Positions 41,664 through 51,103 are shown, counted from the stretch's first letter. The stretch is 64,000 bases of DNA from VAZQ01 sp963821505 (GCA_963821505.1 CAWGEH010000028.1:124001-188000); one strand, 5' to 3'. The notes: generated by a model from the sequence alone, not told the origin. A program made the numbers and translations.

Positions 41664-43201
41664 ATGAGCGGCGAAGAGGTAAGATTTGGCCGATTTCGGT
41701 TCGACCTCGGCCGACGGGAACTCTGGCGTGATGGGGTTCCGGTGCGGGTGGGCGGCCGCGCGCTCGACGTGTTGTCGGTGCTGGCCGCCGCCAAAGGCGA
41801 TGTGATCACCAAGGACGAGCTGCTGGCGCGGGTCTGGCCGGGACTGATCGTCGAGGAAAACAACCTCCAGGTCCAGGTTTCGGCGCTGAGAAAGACGCTG
41901 GACGAGGACAAGAACGGGCAGAGCTACCTGGTTACCGTGCCCGGTCGCGGCTATCGCCTCATCGGTCTTATCGGAAGCTCGAACTTGCCGGCGCTGCCGG
42001 ATAAGCCGTCGATCGCCGTTCTGCCCTTCCAGAACATGAGCGACGACCCCCAGCAGGAATACTTCGCGGACGGCATGGTCGAGGACATCATCACGGCGCT
42101 CTGCCACATGCGCTGGCTGTTCGTGATCGCGCGCGATTTCGAGCTTCGTCTACAAGGGGCGGACGGTAGATGTGAAGCAGGTGGGTCGCGAGCTGGGCGT
42201 GCGCTACGTCGTCGAAGGCGGCGTGCGCAAGGCCGCGGACCGCGTGCGGATCACGGCGCAACTGATCGATGCTGCGACCGGCGCGCATCTGTGGGCGGAT
42301 CACTTCGACGGCGATCTCGCGGACATTTTCGATTTGCAGGATCAGGTCACCGCAAGCGTCGTCGGGGCGATCGCGCCCAAGCTGGAGCAGGCCGAGATCG
42401 AGCGAGCGAAGCGCAAGCCCACCGAAAGTCTCGACGCCTATGACTACTTTCTGCGCGGGATGGCCTGCACGCATCGGATGACGCGCGAGGACACCAGCGA
42501 GGCGCTCGGGCTGTTCGCCAAGGCCATCGAGCTCGACCCGGATTTTGCTTCGGCCTACGGCGCGGCGGCATTCTGCTACGTCGTTCGCAAGATCAACGGC
42601 TGGACCATTGATCGCGCGCACGAGATTGCCGATGCCGCGCGGCTGGCCTGGCGGGCGGCGACCTTGGGCAAGGATGACGCGGTCGCGCTTTCCTTCGGCG
42701 GCCTTGCGCTGGGTTATGTCGCGGGCGATCTCGAGGGGGCCGTCGCGCTCATCGACCGGGCCCTCGTTCTCAATCCGAATTCTGGCAGTGGGGTGGTACG
42801 CCAGCGGAACGGTGAGGGCCTTTCGCGGCGGCGAGCCGGACGTCGCCATCGAGCATCTCAAGCGCGCCATGCGCCTGAGCCCGTTCGATCCCTTCATGTT
42901 CACGATGCAGGGCGTGACCGCATTCGCCCATTTCTTCGCCGGCCGCTACGACGAGGCGGTATCCTGGGCGGAAAGGGCGTTCTGGGAACGGCCGAATATC
43001 CTGGCCACGTTGCGGATCGCCGCGGCCAGCAACGCCCTCGCCGGCCGCCCGGAGGAGGCGCAGAAGGCCGTCGCCCGCGCGTTGGAGCTCGACCCCGGCA
43101 TGCGCGTTTCCAATCTCAAGGAGCGCATCGGGTGGTTCCGCCGGCCGGAAGATTTCACCAAGTATGCAGACGCCCTGCGCAAGGCCGGCCTGCCGGAGTG
43201 A
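41664..43201 (+). pseudogene. CadC/ToxR-type winged-helix regulator with TPR region, two frameshifts
   Basis: The three open segments join into one protein. Part 1 (to ~42135) has an OmpR/PhoB-type winged helix (FGRFRFDLGRRELWRDG and VPGRGYRLIG) and PDKPSIAVLPFQNMSDDPQ leading to FADGMVEDI. Part 2 (~42140-42785) continues with VDVKQVGRELGVRYVVEGG and ITAQLIDAATGAHLWAD. Part 3 (~42790-43201) has TPR-like helices (EPDVAIEHLKRAMRLSPFD). Each join needs removal of one extra base, near 42135-42141 (CGATTTCG) and near 42783-42785 (CTGGCAG). With two indels it is probably a decayed gene, but sequencing error is possible. Intact relatives are transcription regulators fused to tetratricopeptide sensors. 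Confidence 0.8.
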
Positions 43202-43283
43202 ACGGCCGGCATTACATAGGCGGCAGCTGAATCCCGATCATCGCGTTCGCGCGCAATGATCTCGAGTTTGCGGAGGCATCGTC

Positions 43284-44129
43284 ATGCTGGTTGGCGCCTT
43301 CTATTTTCCGACCGACTACGGCATCGACATCGGCGAGCTCGCGCGCGCGCTCGAGGAGCGCGGTTTCGAGTCGCTCTTCGTCTGCGAGCACACCCATATC
43401 CCGGTCAGCCGGCGCTCGCCGTATCCGGGCGGCGGCGAGCTGCCCAAGCGCTATTCCCACACCCACGATCCGTTCGTCGCGCTGTCGTTTGCCGCGGCGG
43501 CGACGCGCAAGCTCAAGCTCGGGACGGGCATTGCGCTGGTGCCGCAGCGCGACCCGATCATCACGGCGAAATCGGTGGCGAGCCTCGATCAGCTCTCGGG
43601 CGGCCGGTTCATTTTCGCGATCGGCGGCGGGTGGAACGTCGAGGAGATGGAGAACCACGGCGCGCATTACGAGACCCGCTTCAAGCTCCTGCGCGAACGC
43701 GTGCTGGCGATGAAGGCGCTGTGGACGGAGGAGCAGGCTGAGTTTCACGGCGAGTTCGTCAATTTCGGCCCGGTATGGCTCTATCCCAAGCCCAGGCAGA
43801 AGCCGCATCCCCCGGTCCTGCTTGGCGGGGAGACCGATCACACCGTGCGCCGCGTGGTCGAGTTCTGCGACGGCTGGTTCCCGCGCCCGCGCGCGGGCTG
43901 GGAGCCCAAGAGCGCGGTGGCTCGGCTGCGCGAAGCCGCGCTCGCGGCCGGACGCGATCCCACGACCCTCTCGATCACGGTGTTCAACGCGCCGGCGGAT
44001 GCGGCGGCGCTGGCGCCTTATCGCGATGCCGGCATCGAGCGCGTGCTGCTCGAAGTGCCCGATGTGAGCCGCGACGAGGTCCTGCGCATGCTCGACAGGA
44101 ATGCATCGCTCGCGGCGGCCCTGGCCTAG
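43284..44129 (+). CDS. LLM-class F420-type oxidoreductase
   Basis: A 281-residue luciferase-like protein of the TIGR03619 F420 type: LVGAFYFPTDYGIDIGELA, SLFVCEHTHIPVS, KLKLGTGIALVPQRDPI, GRFIFAIGGGWNVEEMENHG, and HPPVLLGGETDHTVRRVVEF. The ATG at 43284 has GGAGG eight bases upstream. It likely transfers hydride between F420 (or FMN) and an unknown substrate. The gene ends at a family A fragment. Confidence 0.88.
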   Translation: MLVGAFYFPTDYGIDIGELARALEERGFESLFVCEHTHIPVSRRSPYPGGGELPKRYSHTHDPFVALSFAAAATRKLKLGTGIALVPQRDPIITAKSVASLDQLSGGRFIFAIGGGWNVEEMENHGAHYETRFKLLRERVLAMKALWTEEQAEFHGEFVNFGPVWLYPKPRQKPHPPVLLGGETDHTVRRVVEFCDGWFPRPRAGWEPKSAVARLREAALAAGRDPTTLSITVFNAPADAAALAPYRDAGIERVLLEVPDVSRDEVLRMLDRNASLAAALA

Positions 44130-44160
44130 AGCGCATCCCGTTCGACTTGATGCAGAACAT
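44127..44160 (+). repeat. Family A fragment
   Basis: AGAGCGCATCCCGTTCGACTTGATGC followed by AGAACATG: only the left half of the unit, degenerate, overlapping the stop of the preceding gene. Confidence 0.5.
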
Positions 44161-44189
44161 GCAGCGTACTCGGTGCGCTCCCCTCCCCA

Positions 44190-44250
44190 CGAAACCCGGG
44201 CCTGCCCGGGTTTCGCGTTTGAGTGCACAAGTCGGGCAAGCCCGACTTGT
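44190..44250 (-). repeat. Paired-hairpin element P5 (reverse orientation)
   Basis: CGAAACCCGGG, loop CCTG, perfect 11-bp stem (44190-44215); ACAAGTCGGG, loop CAAG, perfect 10-bp stem (44227-44250). Confidence 0.9.
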
Positions 44251-44331
44251 GGTGGGGAGGGGTTGGGGGTCGCGAGATTGACGCACTCGCGTTGCCATAC
44301 GCGCTACCCCCCTCCCCAGCCCTCCCCCAAC

Positions 44332-44392
44332 GCAAGTCGGGCCTGCCCGACTTGCGCAAGATAAGCCGCGACCCGGGCAAGCCCGGGGCGCG
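44332..44392 (+). repeat. Paired-hairpin element P6
   Basis: GCAAGTCGGG, loop CCTG, perfect 10-bp stem (44332-44355); CGCGACCCGGG, loop CAAG, 11-bp stem with one mismatch (44367-44392). Confidence 0.88.
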
Positions 44393-44613
44393 TCGGGGGA
44401 GGGAGCAGACCGAATTTGCCGCCCGATTGATCCCATCTGACCGGAATTCGCTCTAAGGGCCGGTTGCTCCCGACCGGCGACGAAGCTGCCATCCTCGAAC
44501 GTCGCCTCGGCCTGCCGGCGTGGGAGGCGCGCTGCCTGTACAAGTTTCGTTCGCGCACCTTCCCGAAAGCGATCCGCAGGTCCGGGCCCGGCGCGGGCCC
44601 GATGAGAGGTCTT

Positions 44614-44718
44614 AGAGCGCATCCCGATTGGGTCGAATCGTGATGCGCTCTAGATTTTTCGATTTTGCGCATGTTCTGTTCGGAAAACCGGTTCCCACTT
44701 TTCCGGAACATGCGCTAG
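44614..44718 (+). repeat. Family A palindromic repeat, copy 8
   Basis: Complete two-palindrome unit upstream of the four-gene cassette. Confidence 0.95.
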
Positions 44719-44765
44719 GGCGGGATGATTTTAGTCGTCATCCCTCTCTAAGTTATTGTTTCTTT

Positions 44766-44812
44766 GTGATCTTTTCCGACACCCGGTTGCCACCTTTCGG
44801 GATCACGCGCCA
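44766..44812. repeat. Hairpin related to the second palindrome of family A
   Basis: GTGATCTTTTCCGACACCCGG...CGGGATCAC: same inner plan as family A (CCGA..CCGGTT..CCA..TTTCGG) with different arm ends. A second variant is at 63585-63632. Confidence 0.6.
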
Positions 44813-44882
44813 GCCGGGCTCTGACGAATGCCTCGAAAGCGGAGTTGCCAGAGAGCGGTTGTATATGTAATGTAAGCCACCG

Positions 44883-45986
44883 ATGGTTGAATGGGCCTCC
44901 GCCATGACCTCAGGTATTTCCGACTACACAAGACGGTCGGCGGTGCTGCTGCAGGCCACGGAGCGTTTCGAGCAGAGCCTCGACGATCCGCGCCGGCGGG
45001 AGGCTGCAACCAAGCAGCTGCTGAACGCGGCCGAGAAGGACAGCATCGCGGATGTTCGTCTGGGCTTCCAAGCGGAGCCTGGCGCACCGCCGCCCGCGTC
45101 CGTTTCCGGCCGGCTTTCGGCGGTCCTGTTCGATCTGCAATCAGCCAATGTCCTGGTCGCCGCCGGTCTGCGTACGGAGAAGCCGAAGGAGCCAGGCGAG
45201 GGCGAACGGTTGAAGGACGCGCGGCGGCAGATGGCGACGACGCGCGAGGAATTGCTGGCGCCGGCGCTCGTCCCCAAGCGTTTCGTTGCCGCCCTGAACC
45301 TGCAATCGAAGACCCTGGAGTCGGCGGCCGAACAATTCCGCAACTATTCGAGCGAGCTTCTCGGAGAGATCGTCAGCGAGTCGGAACAAACCATTACGGC
45401 TGCCATCACCGAGCTGAAGAAGCTCGACCCGGCCGAAATCGTCAAGGCGGTGGGGCAGATCGGCGAAGCCGTGCCCATCGTCGCCGGCGCCGGGCAAGTG
45501 CTGCGCAAGGGCTTGGAAAAGCTCAAGCGCGCGATCGAAGCGCTGATGGAGATGTTCGGCAAGGACGCATTCAAGGAGGTCAAGGAGCAGATCCAACGGA
45601 TCCTCAAGGAGGCCGGCGTGTCGGGCCGCACGCTGCTCGAATCCCTGCTGGGCGCCGACGCGGTGAAGGATCGCATCAAGACCGTTCTGGCGAACCCGGC
45701 GCTGATCACCTCCAAGGTCGATGGTGCAAGCAATTCGCTGCCCGAGCTCGCCCGCGACTTCCATCGCGACAACAAGCTGTTGCGCGCGGTGCTGCGCGCC
45801 ATCCAGCTGGCCGGCGTGCTCCTGGCGCTCGTGCATTTCGCCGCGCCCTGGCTCGTGCCGACGCTCGCCATCGCATACGTCCTGGCGATCGGCGCGACGG
45901 TGCTCATCGGCCGGCAATATACCGGCGCCTGGCGCGTGCTGGCCTGGAGCGACGGCGTCGAGCAGGTCGCCGCCCGAATAGCATGA
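44883..45986 (+). CDS. Four-gene cassette, gene 1: helical membrane protein
   Basis: A 367-residue protein I do not recognise. The first ~300 residues are predicted helical and charged, with heptad-like runs (for example EQTITAAITELKKLD and KLKRAIEALMEMFG), then a hydrophobic hairpin at about residues 307-343 (LAGVLLALVHFAAPWLVP and TLAIAYVLAIGATVLIG) and a short tail. This looks like a cytoplasmic coiled protein anchored at its C-terminus by two membrane helices. An ATG at 44904 is an alternative start. The next gene begins nine bases after the stop, so the four genes are likely one transcript. Confidence 0.72.
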   Translation: MVEWASAMTSGISDYTRRSAVLLQATERFEQSLDDPRRREAATKQLLNAAEKDSIADVRLGFQAEPGAPPPASVSGRLSAVLFDLQSANVLVAAGLRTEKPKEPGEGERLKDARRQMATTREELLAPALVPKRFVAALNLQSKTLESAAEQFRNYSSELLGEIVSESEQTITAAITELKKLDPAEIVKAVGQIGEAVPIVAGAGQVLRKGLEKLKRAIEALMEMFGKDAFKEVKEQIQRILKEAGVSGRTLLESLLGADAVKDRIKTVLANPALITSKVDGASNSLPELARDFHRDNKLLRAVLRAIQLAGVLLALVHFAAPWLVPTLAIAYVLAIGATVLIGRQYTGAWRVLAWSDGVEQVAARIA

Positions 45987-45995
45987 GGTCATGCC

Positions 45996-47105
45996 ATGGA
46001 CGCCACCTCGCTGCTGGTGGACCGGCTGCAGGCCTTGCGCGAGCGGTTGAACACGGCGGATGCGGCGGCCGGGGCGGCACCGGCCTTCGCGGCAGCCATC
46101 GCCGATAGTCGCGACCGGCTGGACGACGCGATTGAGGGCGCCCGCGCCTCCGAGGGAGCCTGGCACGATCTGGCGGTCTGGGAAGACAAGGATGCAGCGC
46201 TGTTCCGGGAGGTTCTGGCCTATCTGCAGGCGATCGGCCGTCCGCCGTTGCCGGAATCAGGCGCGGGTCGCCTGGCCCGCGGCCTGGTCGCGGAGCTCAG
46301 CGCCAAGCTGCCGCTCGGAGTTCCGCCCGTGATCGCGCCGGACGTGGGCGATTCGTATTCCGACTTCGTGGAGATCATCCGCTTGCGCTATCCGCCGGCC
46401 GGCATCTGGGACGTGCCCGTCGTCGCGCACGAGTTCGGTCATTTCGCGGCCTACCGGCTGACCACCTGGGACGACGGCCTCCAGCGCTCGCAAGCCGTGC
46501 GCGGGTTCATCTCCGAGCAACTGGAATACAAAGGCATCAAGTCCGAATCCGAGCGGGACAAGTGGAGATTTTGGCTGAATGAGCTGTTCGCCGATGCTTT
46601 TGCCACCTATTGCGTCGGACCGTGCTACGCCGCGAGCGCGCTGCTGCTGCGCTTCGACGTGGCGCAGGCCTGCAACGGCGGACAGCAGACGCATCCGAGC
46701 TGTGCGGCGCGGGCGACCGCCATTCTCGAAACCCTGCGCGAGATGAACCGGGGAGAGCAGGCCCCGTACACGACGGCAATCACAGTACTCGAGACGCAAT
46801 GGTCGGATCTGCTGGGCTTCGCGGAACAGGGAAATTGCAAGGGCGAGTGGGTGCCGGAGATGGCGTACCAGCTTTACGATGTCGTGCGTAAGGTTGCACG
46901 GGGCGCCCAGTACGACAACTGGAGCTACGCCGACGAAACGCTGCAATATGTGCTGACGGATCCCGAGAGAGCCCCCGAGGGATCGTTTTCCGCGTGCGAT
47001 CTTCTCAACGCCGCATGGCTGGCGCGCGCCGGCGGCGGCGACCCGGCAACCATCAGCGCTCGCGCTCTGCGGCTCTGGCAGGAGCGACCCGCGGACGGCG
47101 TATGA
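45996..47105 (+). CDS. Four-gene cassette, gene 2: zinc metallopeptidase-like protein (HEFGH)
   Basis: A 369-residue protein with a zinc-peptidase signature. VVAHEFGHFAAYRL places His145, Glu146 and His149 as HExxH. Forty-six residues on, WLNELFADAFATYCVGP offers Glu196 as third ligand, in the N-E-x-x-A-D pattern of gluzincins. The N-terminal ~110 residues are helical. No signal peptide or membrane helix is seen, so it should act in the cytoplasm. GAGG precedes the start at a proper distance. It shares the active-site region layout with the next gene but keeps the catalytic residues. Proteolytic activity is inferred from the motif; the target is unknown. Confidence 0.78.
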   Translation: MDATSLLVDRLQALRERLNTADAAAGAAPAFAAAIADSRDRLDDAIEGARASEGAWHDLAVWEDKDAALFREVLAYLQAIGRPPLPESGAGRLARGLVAELSAKLPLGVPPVIAPDVGDSYSDFVEIIRLRYPPAGIWDVPVVAHEFGHFAAYRLTTWDDGLQRSQAVRGFISEQLEYKGIKSESERDKWRFWLNELFADAFATYCVGPCYAASALLLRFDVAQACNGGQQTHPSCAARATAILETLREMNRGEQAPYTTAITVLETQWSDLLGFAEQGNCKGEWVPEMAYQLYDVVRKVARGAQYDNWSYADETLQYVLTDPERAPEGSFSACDLLNAAWLARAGGGDPATISARALRLWQERPADGV

Positions 47106-47115
47106 GGGCAAGCGC

Positions 47116-48495
47116 ATGAGGCAACACAAGCCGGAAACTCTCTTGCTGCGCATCCGCGCCGAAACGCTGCGGCTGAATCTGATGCGAGCGCATGCGGCAT
47201 TCAAAGATCTCCCCAGCCTTTTAGGACAATTCAAAGATTTCACGGATTGCTTGTCCAACATGCACGAATGCGCGTCAGAGCTCAGCGATAGGGTGGGCGA
47301 CTTGCGTCGAGGGGTTGTTCGAGGGGTCGTACCGGACAAGGAAGCCGTCAGGGAGGTTCACGAGCGTCTCGAGAACATGGCCGAGGGTCTGGCGAACGCA
47401 AGGGCCAAGCTGACGGAGCTGGGTGAGAAGTCATTCCTGGTGCAGATGAGGGCGGAAGGCGAGACCACTTGGCAGAGCCTCAAGACAGATGCTGCCGAAC
47501 TGCAGGAGAAGGTCGAGGAAATCGAAAAAGACCTCTCCGGGCCGAATGCCTGGCAGGCGCTTTCCGAGGTCGAAGCAAAGGCAAACGATCACGTGTTCAA
47601 CGAAAGCATCGAGCTGCTGGGTGGAATCGCGTTGCGCGACGCGCGCCTGGATGCGGACATCTGCGAACTTGCCGACGCGCTTATTCGATCGATTCGTGCG
47701 TCCAGAACTCATCCGAACGTGATCCCGGGCGGCATCAGCAGCATGATGATGAGGATCGAGCGCTTCATCCGGCTGCGATTCCCGGAATGGACCATCTGGG
47801 GCCTTCCGTTGGCGGCGCACGAGCTCTGGCGGGTCTCGGCACGAGCACAGTACGACAATCTCCTCGCCAAGCCGTTCGGACCTGAGGGCTCTAAGGTGAT
47901 CGAGGACCCAACCATCCAGCAGTGTCTCGGCGATGCCTTCGCCACCTACTTCATGGGTCCGGCCTACGCCTTGGCAGCAATCACGCTGCTGTTCGATCCC
48001 AAGCGCGCCCAGGACGACCTCCGGGTGCTTGCGACTGTGAGCATGCTGCGCCACATGGATGCAGCAAAGCCGGATGCATTTTCGGAATCATATCAAACGG
48101 TCGCGACCAATCTGGATTCGGCGTGGCAGGCCGCGAAACAGCAGACCGGTGGCGCGGCCATCGACCCCTCGAAAGCCAGAGTCGTCGAGGCAGCCGTCGC
48201 GGCGCTGTTCAAGCAACTCACCATGTTCGGATATGCCTATTTCACCGTGGCGGAGTGGAAGTCGGCGAGAAATTGGTCGGAGAAGTTGCATAGCGACGCC
48301 GCCGTCGACGGGATCGAAATCTCGGACAAGCACGATTTGCGGCACGCGCTCAACGCCGTCTGGCTCGCACGGCTCGATGCCGCTCGAACCGAAGACATTT
48401 CCGAGCGCGCGCATCGCTTGGCGCACCGGGTGAAGGCCGAAATGGCCAAGCGTCCTGCCGAGGGACAGCGCGGGCAAACGAGGGGTCTCGGATGA
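47116..48495 (+). CDS. Four-gene cassette, gene 3: degenerate paralogue of the metallopeptidase
   Basis: A 459-residue protein related to gene 2 over the zinc-site region: WTIWGLPLAAHELWRVSAR lines up with the HEFGH region, and CLGDAFATYFMGPAYALAA with the third-ligand region. The second histidine of HExxH is replaced by Arg239 and the third-ligand glutamate by Gln269, so zinc binding and catalysis should be lost. The N-terminal ~160 residues are helical and longer than in gene 2 (ELQEKVEEIEKDL suggests coiled coil). It starts 10 bases after gene 2 with GAGGG in front and overlaps gene 4 by four bases (ATGA). It is probably a regulatory or structural partner. Confidence 0.75.
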   Translation: MRQHKPETLLLRIRAETLRLNLMRAHAAFKDLPSLLGQFKDFTDCLSNMHECASELSDRVGDLRRGVVRGVVPDKEAVREVHERLENMAEGLANARAKLTELGEKSFLVQMRAEGETTWQSLKTDAAELQEKVEEIEKDLSGPNAWQALSEVEAKANDHVFNESIELLGGIALRDARLDADICELADALIRSIRASRTHPNVIPGGISSMMMRIERFIRLRFPEWTIWGLPLAAHELWRVSARAQYDNLLAKPFGPEGSKVIEDPTIQQCLGDAFATYFMGPAYALAAITLLFDPKRAQDDLRVLATVSMLRHMDAAKPDAFSESYQTVATNLDSAWQAAKQQTGGAAIDPSKARVVEAAVAALFKQLTMFGYAYFTVAEWKSARNWSEKLHSDAAVDGIEISDKHDLRHALNAVWLARLDAARTEDISERAHRLAHRVKAEMAKRPAEGQRGQTRGLG

Positions 48496-51032
48496 CTGCC
48501 AAATGGCTGCCGGTCGAGGGTGGCATTGTCCCGCGCGGCGACCCGTCCGGGCCAGCGCAGGAAGAGGAACGTTTCGCCAAGCTGCAGGGTGCGCTGGAAG
48601 ACGCGCGCGGAGAGTATCGTCTGCGCCGGTTCGACGCCGCCGAGGCGAGCCTGGGCACGATCATCGCGACCTTGGAATCGCTGCGGGACGGCCGCTACCA
48701 TCTTCTGGCGGCCTCGGCGTACTCCCTGCAGGGCCGGATCCATTGGCGTCGTGCCGAGCGCGGATTGGAATGCCAGGACGAGGCGCTGGTGCAGGAAGAA
48801 CGCAGCAAGCAGGATGCGGCGTTCCGAAAGGCGATCGAGCTGTTCCGGGCCAACGAACGCTTCATCACGCCGGATCTGCCGGAGAGTCGCCTCTATACCG
48901 ACTACGCCATCGCGCTTTTCCGTACGAAGGAGACCGAGGCAGCGATTCGGATGCTGGAGCGCACCCAGGCCACCGGCGTGATGGCGGCCGATTCTTTCGC
49001 CTATCTCGGCTTGGGGTATCGCGAGCGGGGTGACCGCGAGCGAGCAGTGGTCGCGCTGCGGAAAGGGCTGCAGCTCGCGCCCGGCGACAAAGTTCTGCTC
49101 GAGACCCTTGCCTTGACCTTGGAGGATGCCGGCAGCAGCGAGGCGGCGCTGCGCACCTACTGCAAGGCCGCGGTCGCCGCGGGGAAGGACGAGGATCTTG
49201 CGAGCGCGCAGAGGCTGCTGCGGGCCGCGTTGAAGATCAAGCAGGACGACGCGCAGGCGCTCAGCATGCTGACGCTGCTATTGCACTCGCAAAACAACGA
49301 TACCGCCGCCAAGGAGCTGCTCGACGCGACGCTGGAGAAGTCTCCCGCCAGCCCATGGGCACTCGGGCTGCGCGGGATGATCTTGCGCGACCAGGGAGAC
49401 ACCGAGGCGGCGCTCGCGGATTTCGGCCGAGCGCAGGTCGACTCGCCCGATCTCGCCTGGGTCGCCCTCGAGCATGCCAAAGCTGTGGCAGCCAAAGATG
49501 TGGCGAAGGCGCGCAAGCTACTGAAGCAGGCTTCCGAATTTCTCGGTGACAATGATGTGGGTGTGTTTCAGGCGCGTGTGCAAATCGCCGTTTCCAGCGT
49601 GCCCAACCTCGGCCGCAAGGCCGTAGATTGGCTGCGTGCAGCCGCCCAGAAGGCGACGAAGTCTCAGCTCCTGCGCGAGCTCGGGCCGACGGTGCTGCTC
49701 GAGCGGCTCGACGAGTTCGCAAAGTCCGAGCCGGAACAAGTCGATCTGCTCAAGGAAATCATCAATCGTTGGCCTGACCGCGTCGAGCCTCGGGAGGAGC
49801 TCGCAGCCCGGCTCTTGCGCCAAGGGAACTACGCCGAGGCTATTGCGCAAGCCGACGGGGCGCTGGCCCTCGCGCCAAACTCCGCAAGCCTGCTCGGCCT
49901 CAAAGCCCAGGCGCTCGACGGCAACGGCGATCTTGCCGAGGCCGTGCGCTTCTATCGGCGCGCATCCCGCGCCGTGCGCGCGGACGACGAGAAATTCGAC
50001 GCGTTGATCGATGCGCTGGTCCGAGCCGACAGGCCGGACGAGGCTCTCAACGAGGTGGAGCGCAGGCTGGCCCGGTTCAAGAACAACGGCCGCGCGCTCG
50101 CTGCAAAGGGCCACCTGCTCTGCACCGCCCGCCGATTCGAGGACGCCGCCGAGGCTCTGCAAGCCGCGGAGCCGCTCGTTCCGGATGATCTCCGGCTCCC
50201 GGTCGGCATCCAGCTGGCGGGGAGCTTGCAGCAACTCGACCGGTACGGCGAGGCGCTCCAGGCGCTCGAGCGCGCTGCACAGGTCGACAATGCGCTCGGC
50301 GATGCGCACGCGTTCAAGGCACTGTTCCTTGCCGAGATCGCGGAGTACGAACAGGCCGCCGCAGTGCTGGAACGGGCCATCGGCAGAGTCCCAGCTGACG
50401 CAACCGACGACGAGGCGAAAAGGCGGCTCGGATGGCTTTGGTCGACGCTCGGCTTTGTCCTGCGTCGGGCCGGCAGGACGCCCCTGGACCGGCTGACGCC
50501 GATGTTCGAAAAAGCGAGCACGCTCGATCCCGACAACCTCTATGCGAAGAGGGAATTGGCCGGGGCGCTGATGCAGCAACCTGACAGCAAGGAGAAAGGC
50601 GAGCGGCTGATCCGGGAACTGATCGAACAACGCGCCGATATCGACAAAGAGCTGCTCGGCTGGTGCCACTTCATGTTGAAACAGTACGAGGGAGCCGAGC
50701 ATTGGCTGCGCAGCGTCGTGAGCGCGGATCCGACCGACATCGGAACGCGGTTCGATCTGGCGCTGGTGCTGCTGGCGATGGGTCAGGACAGCGACGCGAA
50801 AGAGTACGCCATCGCGTCGAAACTCGCGCGGGAGAAATCCGCGGAGCGCAGGCGCGGCCTGTTTCACGTGGCGCTCGGCGACCTGATCGATGCGCAGAAG
50901 GAAGGACGCGTGGCTCCGGCGCAGGCAAAACGCGTTTGGCACGACCTGTGGAGCGATCTGCAGTCGGCTGGGCTGCGCCGTGACGAGCTCGACCGGCTGC
51001 AGTACCCCGCTGCGAAGGAAAACGCAGCGTAG
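48492..51032 (+). CDS. Four-gene cassette, gene 4: large tetratricopeptide-repeat protein
   Basis: An 846-residue soluble protein built of TPR-like helix pairs along most of its length, with A-x-x-Y/L-G-x-A-L patterns such as ADSFAYLGLGYRERGDRERA, SPWALGLRGMILRDQGDTEA, ALAPNSASLLGLKAQAL and LDPDNLYAKRELAGALMQ. No signal peptide, enzyme domain or membrane segment is visible. Translation is coupled to gene 3 by an ATGA overlap. TPR superhelices bind partner proteins, so this is the likely scaffold or substrate receptor of the cassette. The stop is directly followed by a family D fragment, which probably marks the end of the operon. Confidence 0.82.
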   Translation: MTAKWLPVEGGIVPRGDPSGPAQEEERFAKLQGALEDARGEYRLRRFDAAEASLGTIIATLESLRDGRYHLLAASAYSLQGRIHWRRAERGLECQDEALVQEERSKQDAAFRKAIELFRANERFITPDLPESRLYTDYAIALFRTKETEAAIRMLERTQATGVMAADSFAYLGLGYRERGDRERAVVALRKGLQLAPGDKVLLETLALTLEDAGSSEAALRTYCKAAVAAGKDEDLASAQRLLRAALKIKQDDAQALSMLTLLLHSQNNDTAAKELLDATLEKSPASPWALGLRGMILRDQGDTEAALADFGRAQVDSPDLAWVALEHAKAVAAKDVAKARKLLKQASEFLGDNDVGVFQARVQIAVSSVPNLGRKAVDWLRAAAQKATKSQLLRELGPTVLLERLDEFAKSEPEQVDLLKEIINRWPDRVEPREELAARLLRQGNYAEAIAQADGALALAPNSASLLGLKAQALDGNGDLAEAVRFYRRASRAVRADDEKFDALIDALVRADRPDEALNEVERRLARFKNNGRALAAKGHLLCTARRFEDAAEALQAAEPLVPDDLRLPVGIQLAGSLQQLDRYGEALQALERAAQVDNALGDAHAFKALFLAEIAEYEQAAAVLERAIGRVPADATDDEAKRRLGWLWSTLGFVLRRAGRTPLDRLTPMFEKASTLDPDNLYAKRELAGALMQQPDSKEKGERLIRELIEQRADIDKELLGWCHFMLKQYEGAEHWLRSVVSADPTDIGTRFDLALVLLAMGQDSDAKEYAIASKLAREKSAERRRGLFHVALGDLIDAQKEGRVAPAQAKRVWHDLWSDLQSAGLRRDELDRLQYPAAKENAA

Positions 51033-51080
51033 GGGGCCCACAAGGGGGAGGGAGCAGACCGAGTTTGCGGCTCGCATCTT
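51033..51080. repeat. Family D fragment
   Basis: GGGGGAGGGAGCAGACCGAG followed by TTTGCGGCTCGC: only the right part of the family D unit, immediately after the TPR gene. Confidence 0.7.
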
Positions 51081-51103
51081 CGCAGGCGCGCAGGTCGCCG
51101 CGA

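Larger units (their letters stand above)
44186..44456. repeat. Family D repeat, copy 3, with two P elements
   Basis: The left portion has CCCTCCCCAC...GTGGGGAGG arms around element P5, then GGGGGTCGCGAGATTGACGC, ACGCGCTACCCCCCTCCCC, element P6, and GGAGCAGACCGAATTTGCCG with TTGATCCCATCTGACCGG. It ends in GCTCTAA. Confidence 0.82.

Noticed and set aside
49518..51077. 519-codon minus-strand frame opposite the TPR gene
   Set aside because: Shadow of the TPR gene; no motif and no sensible start.
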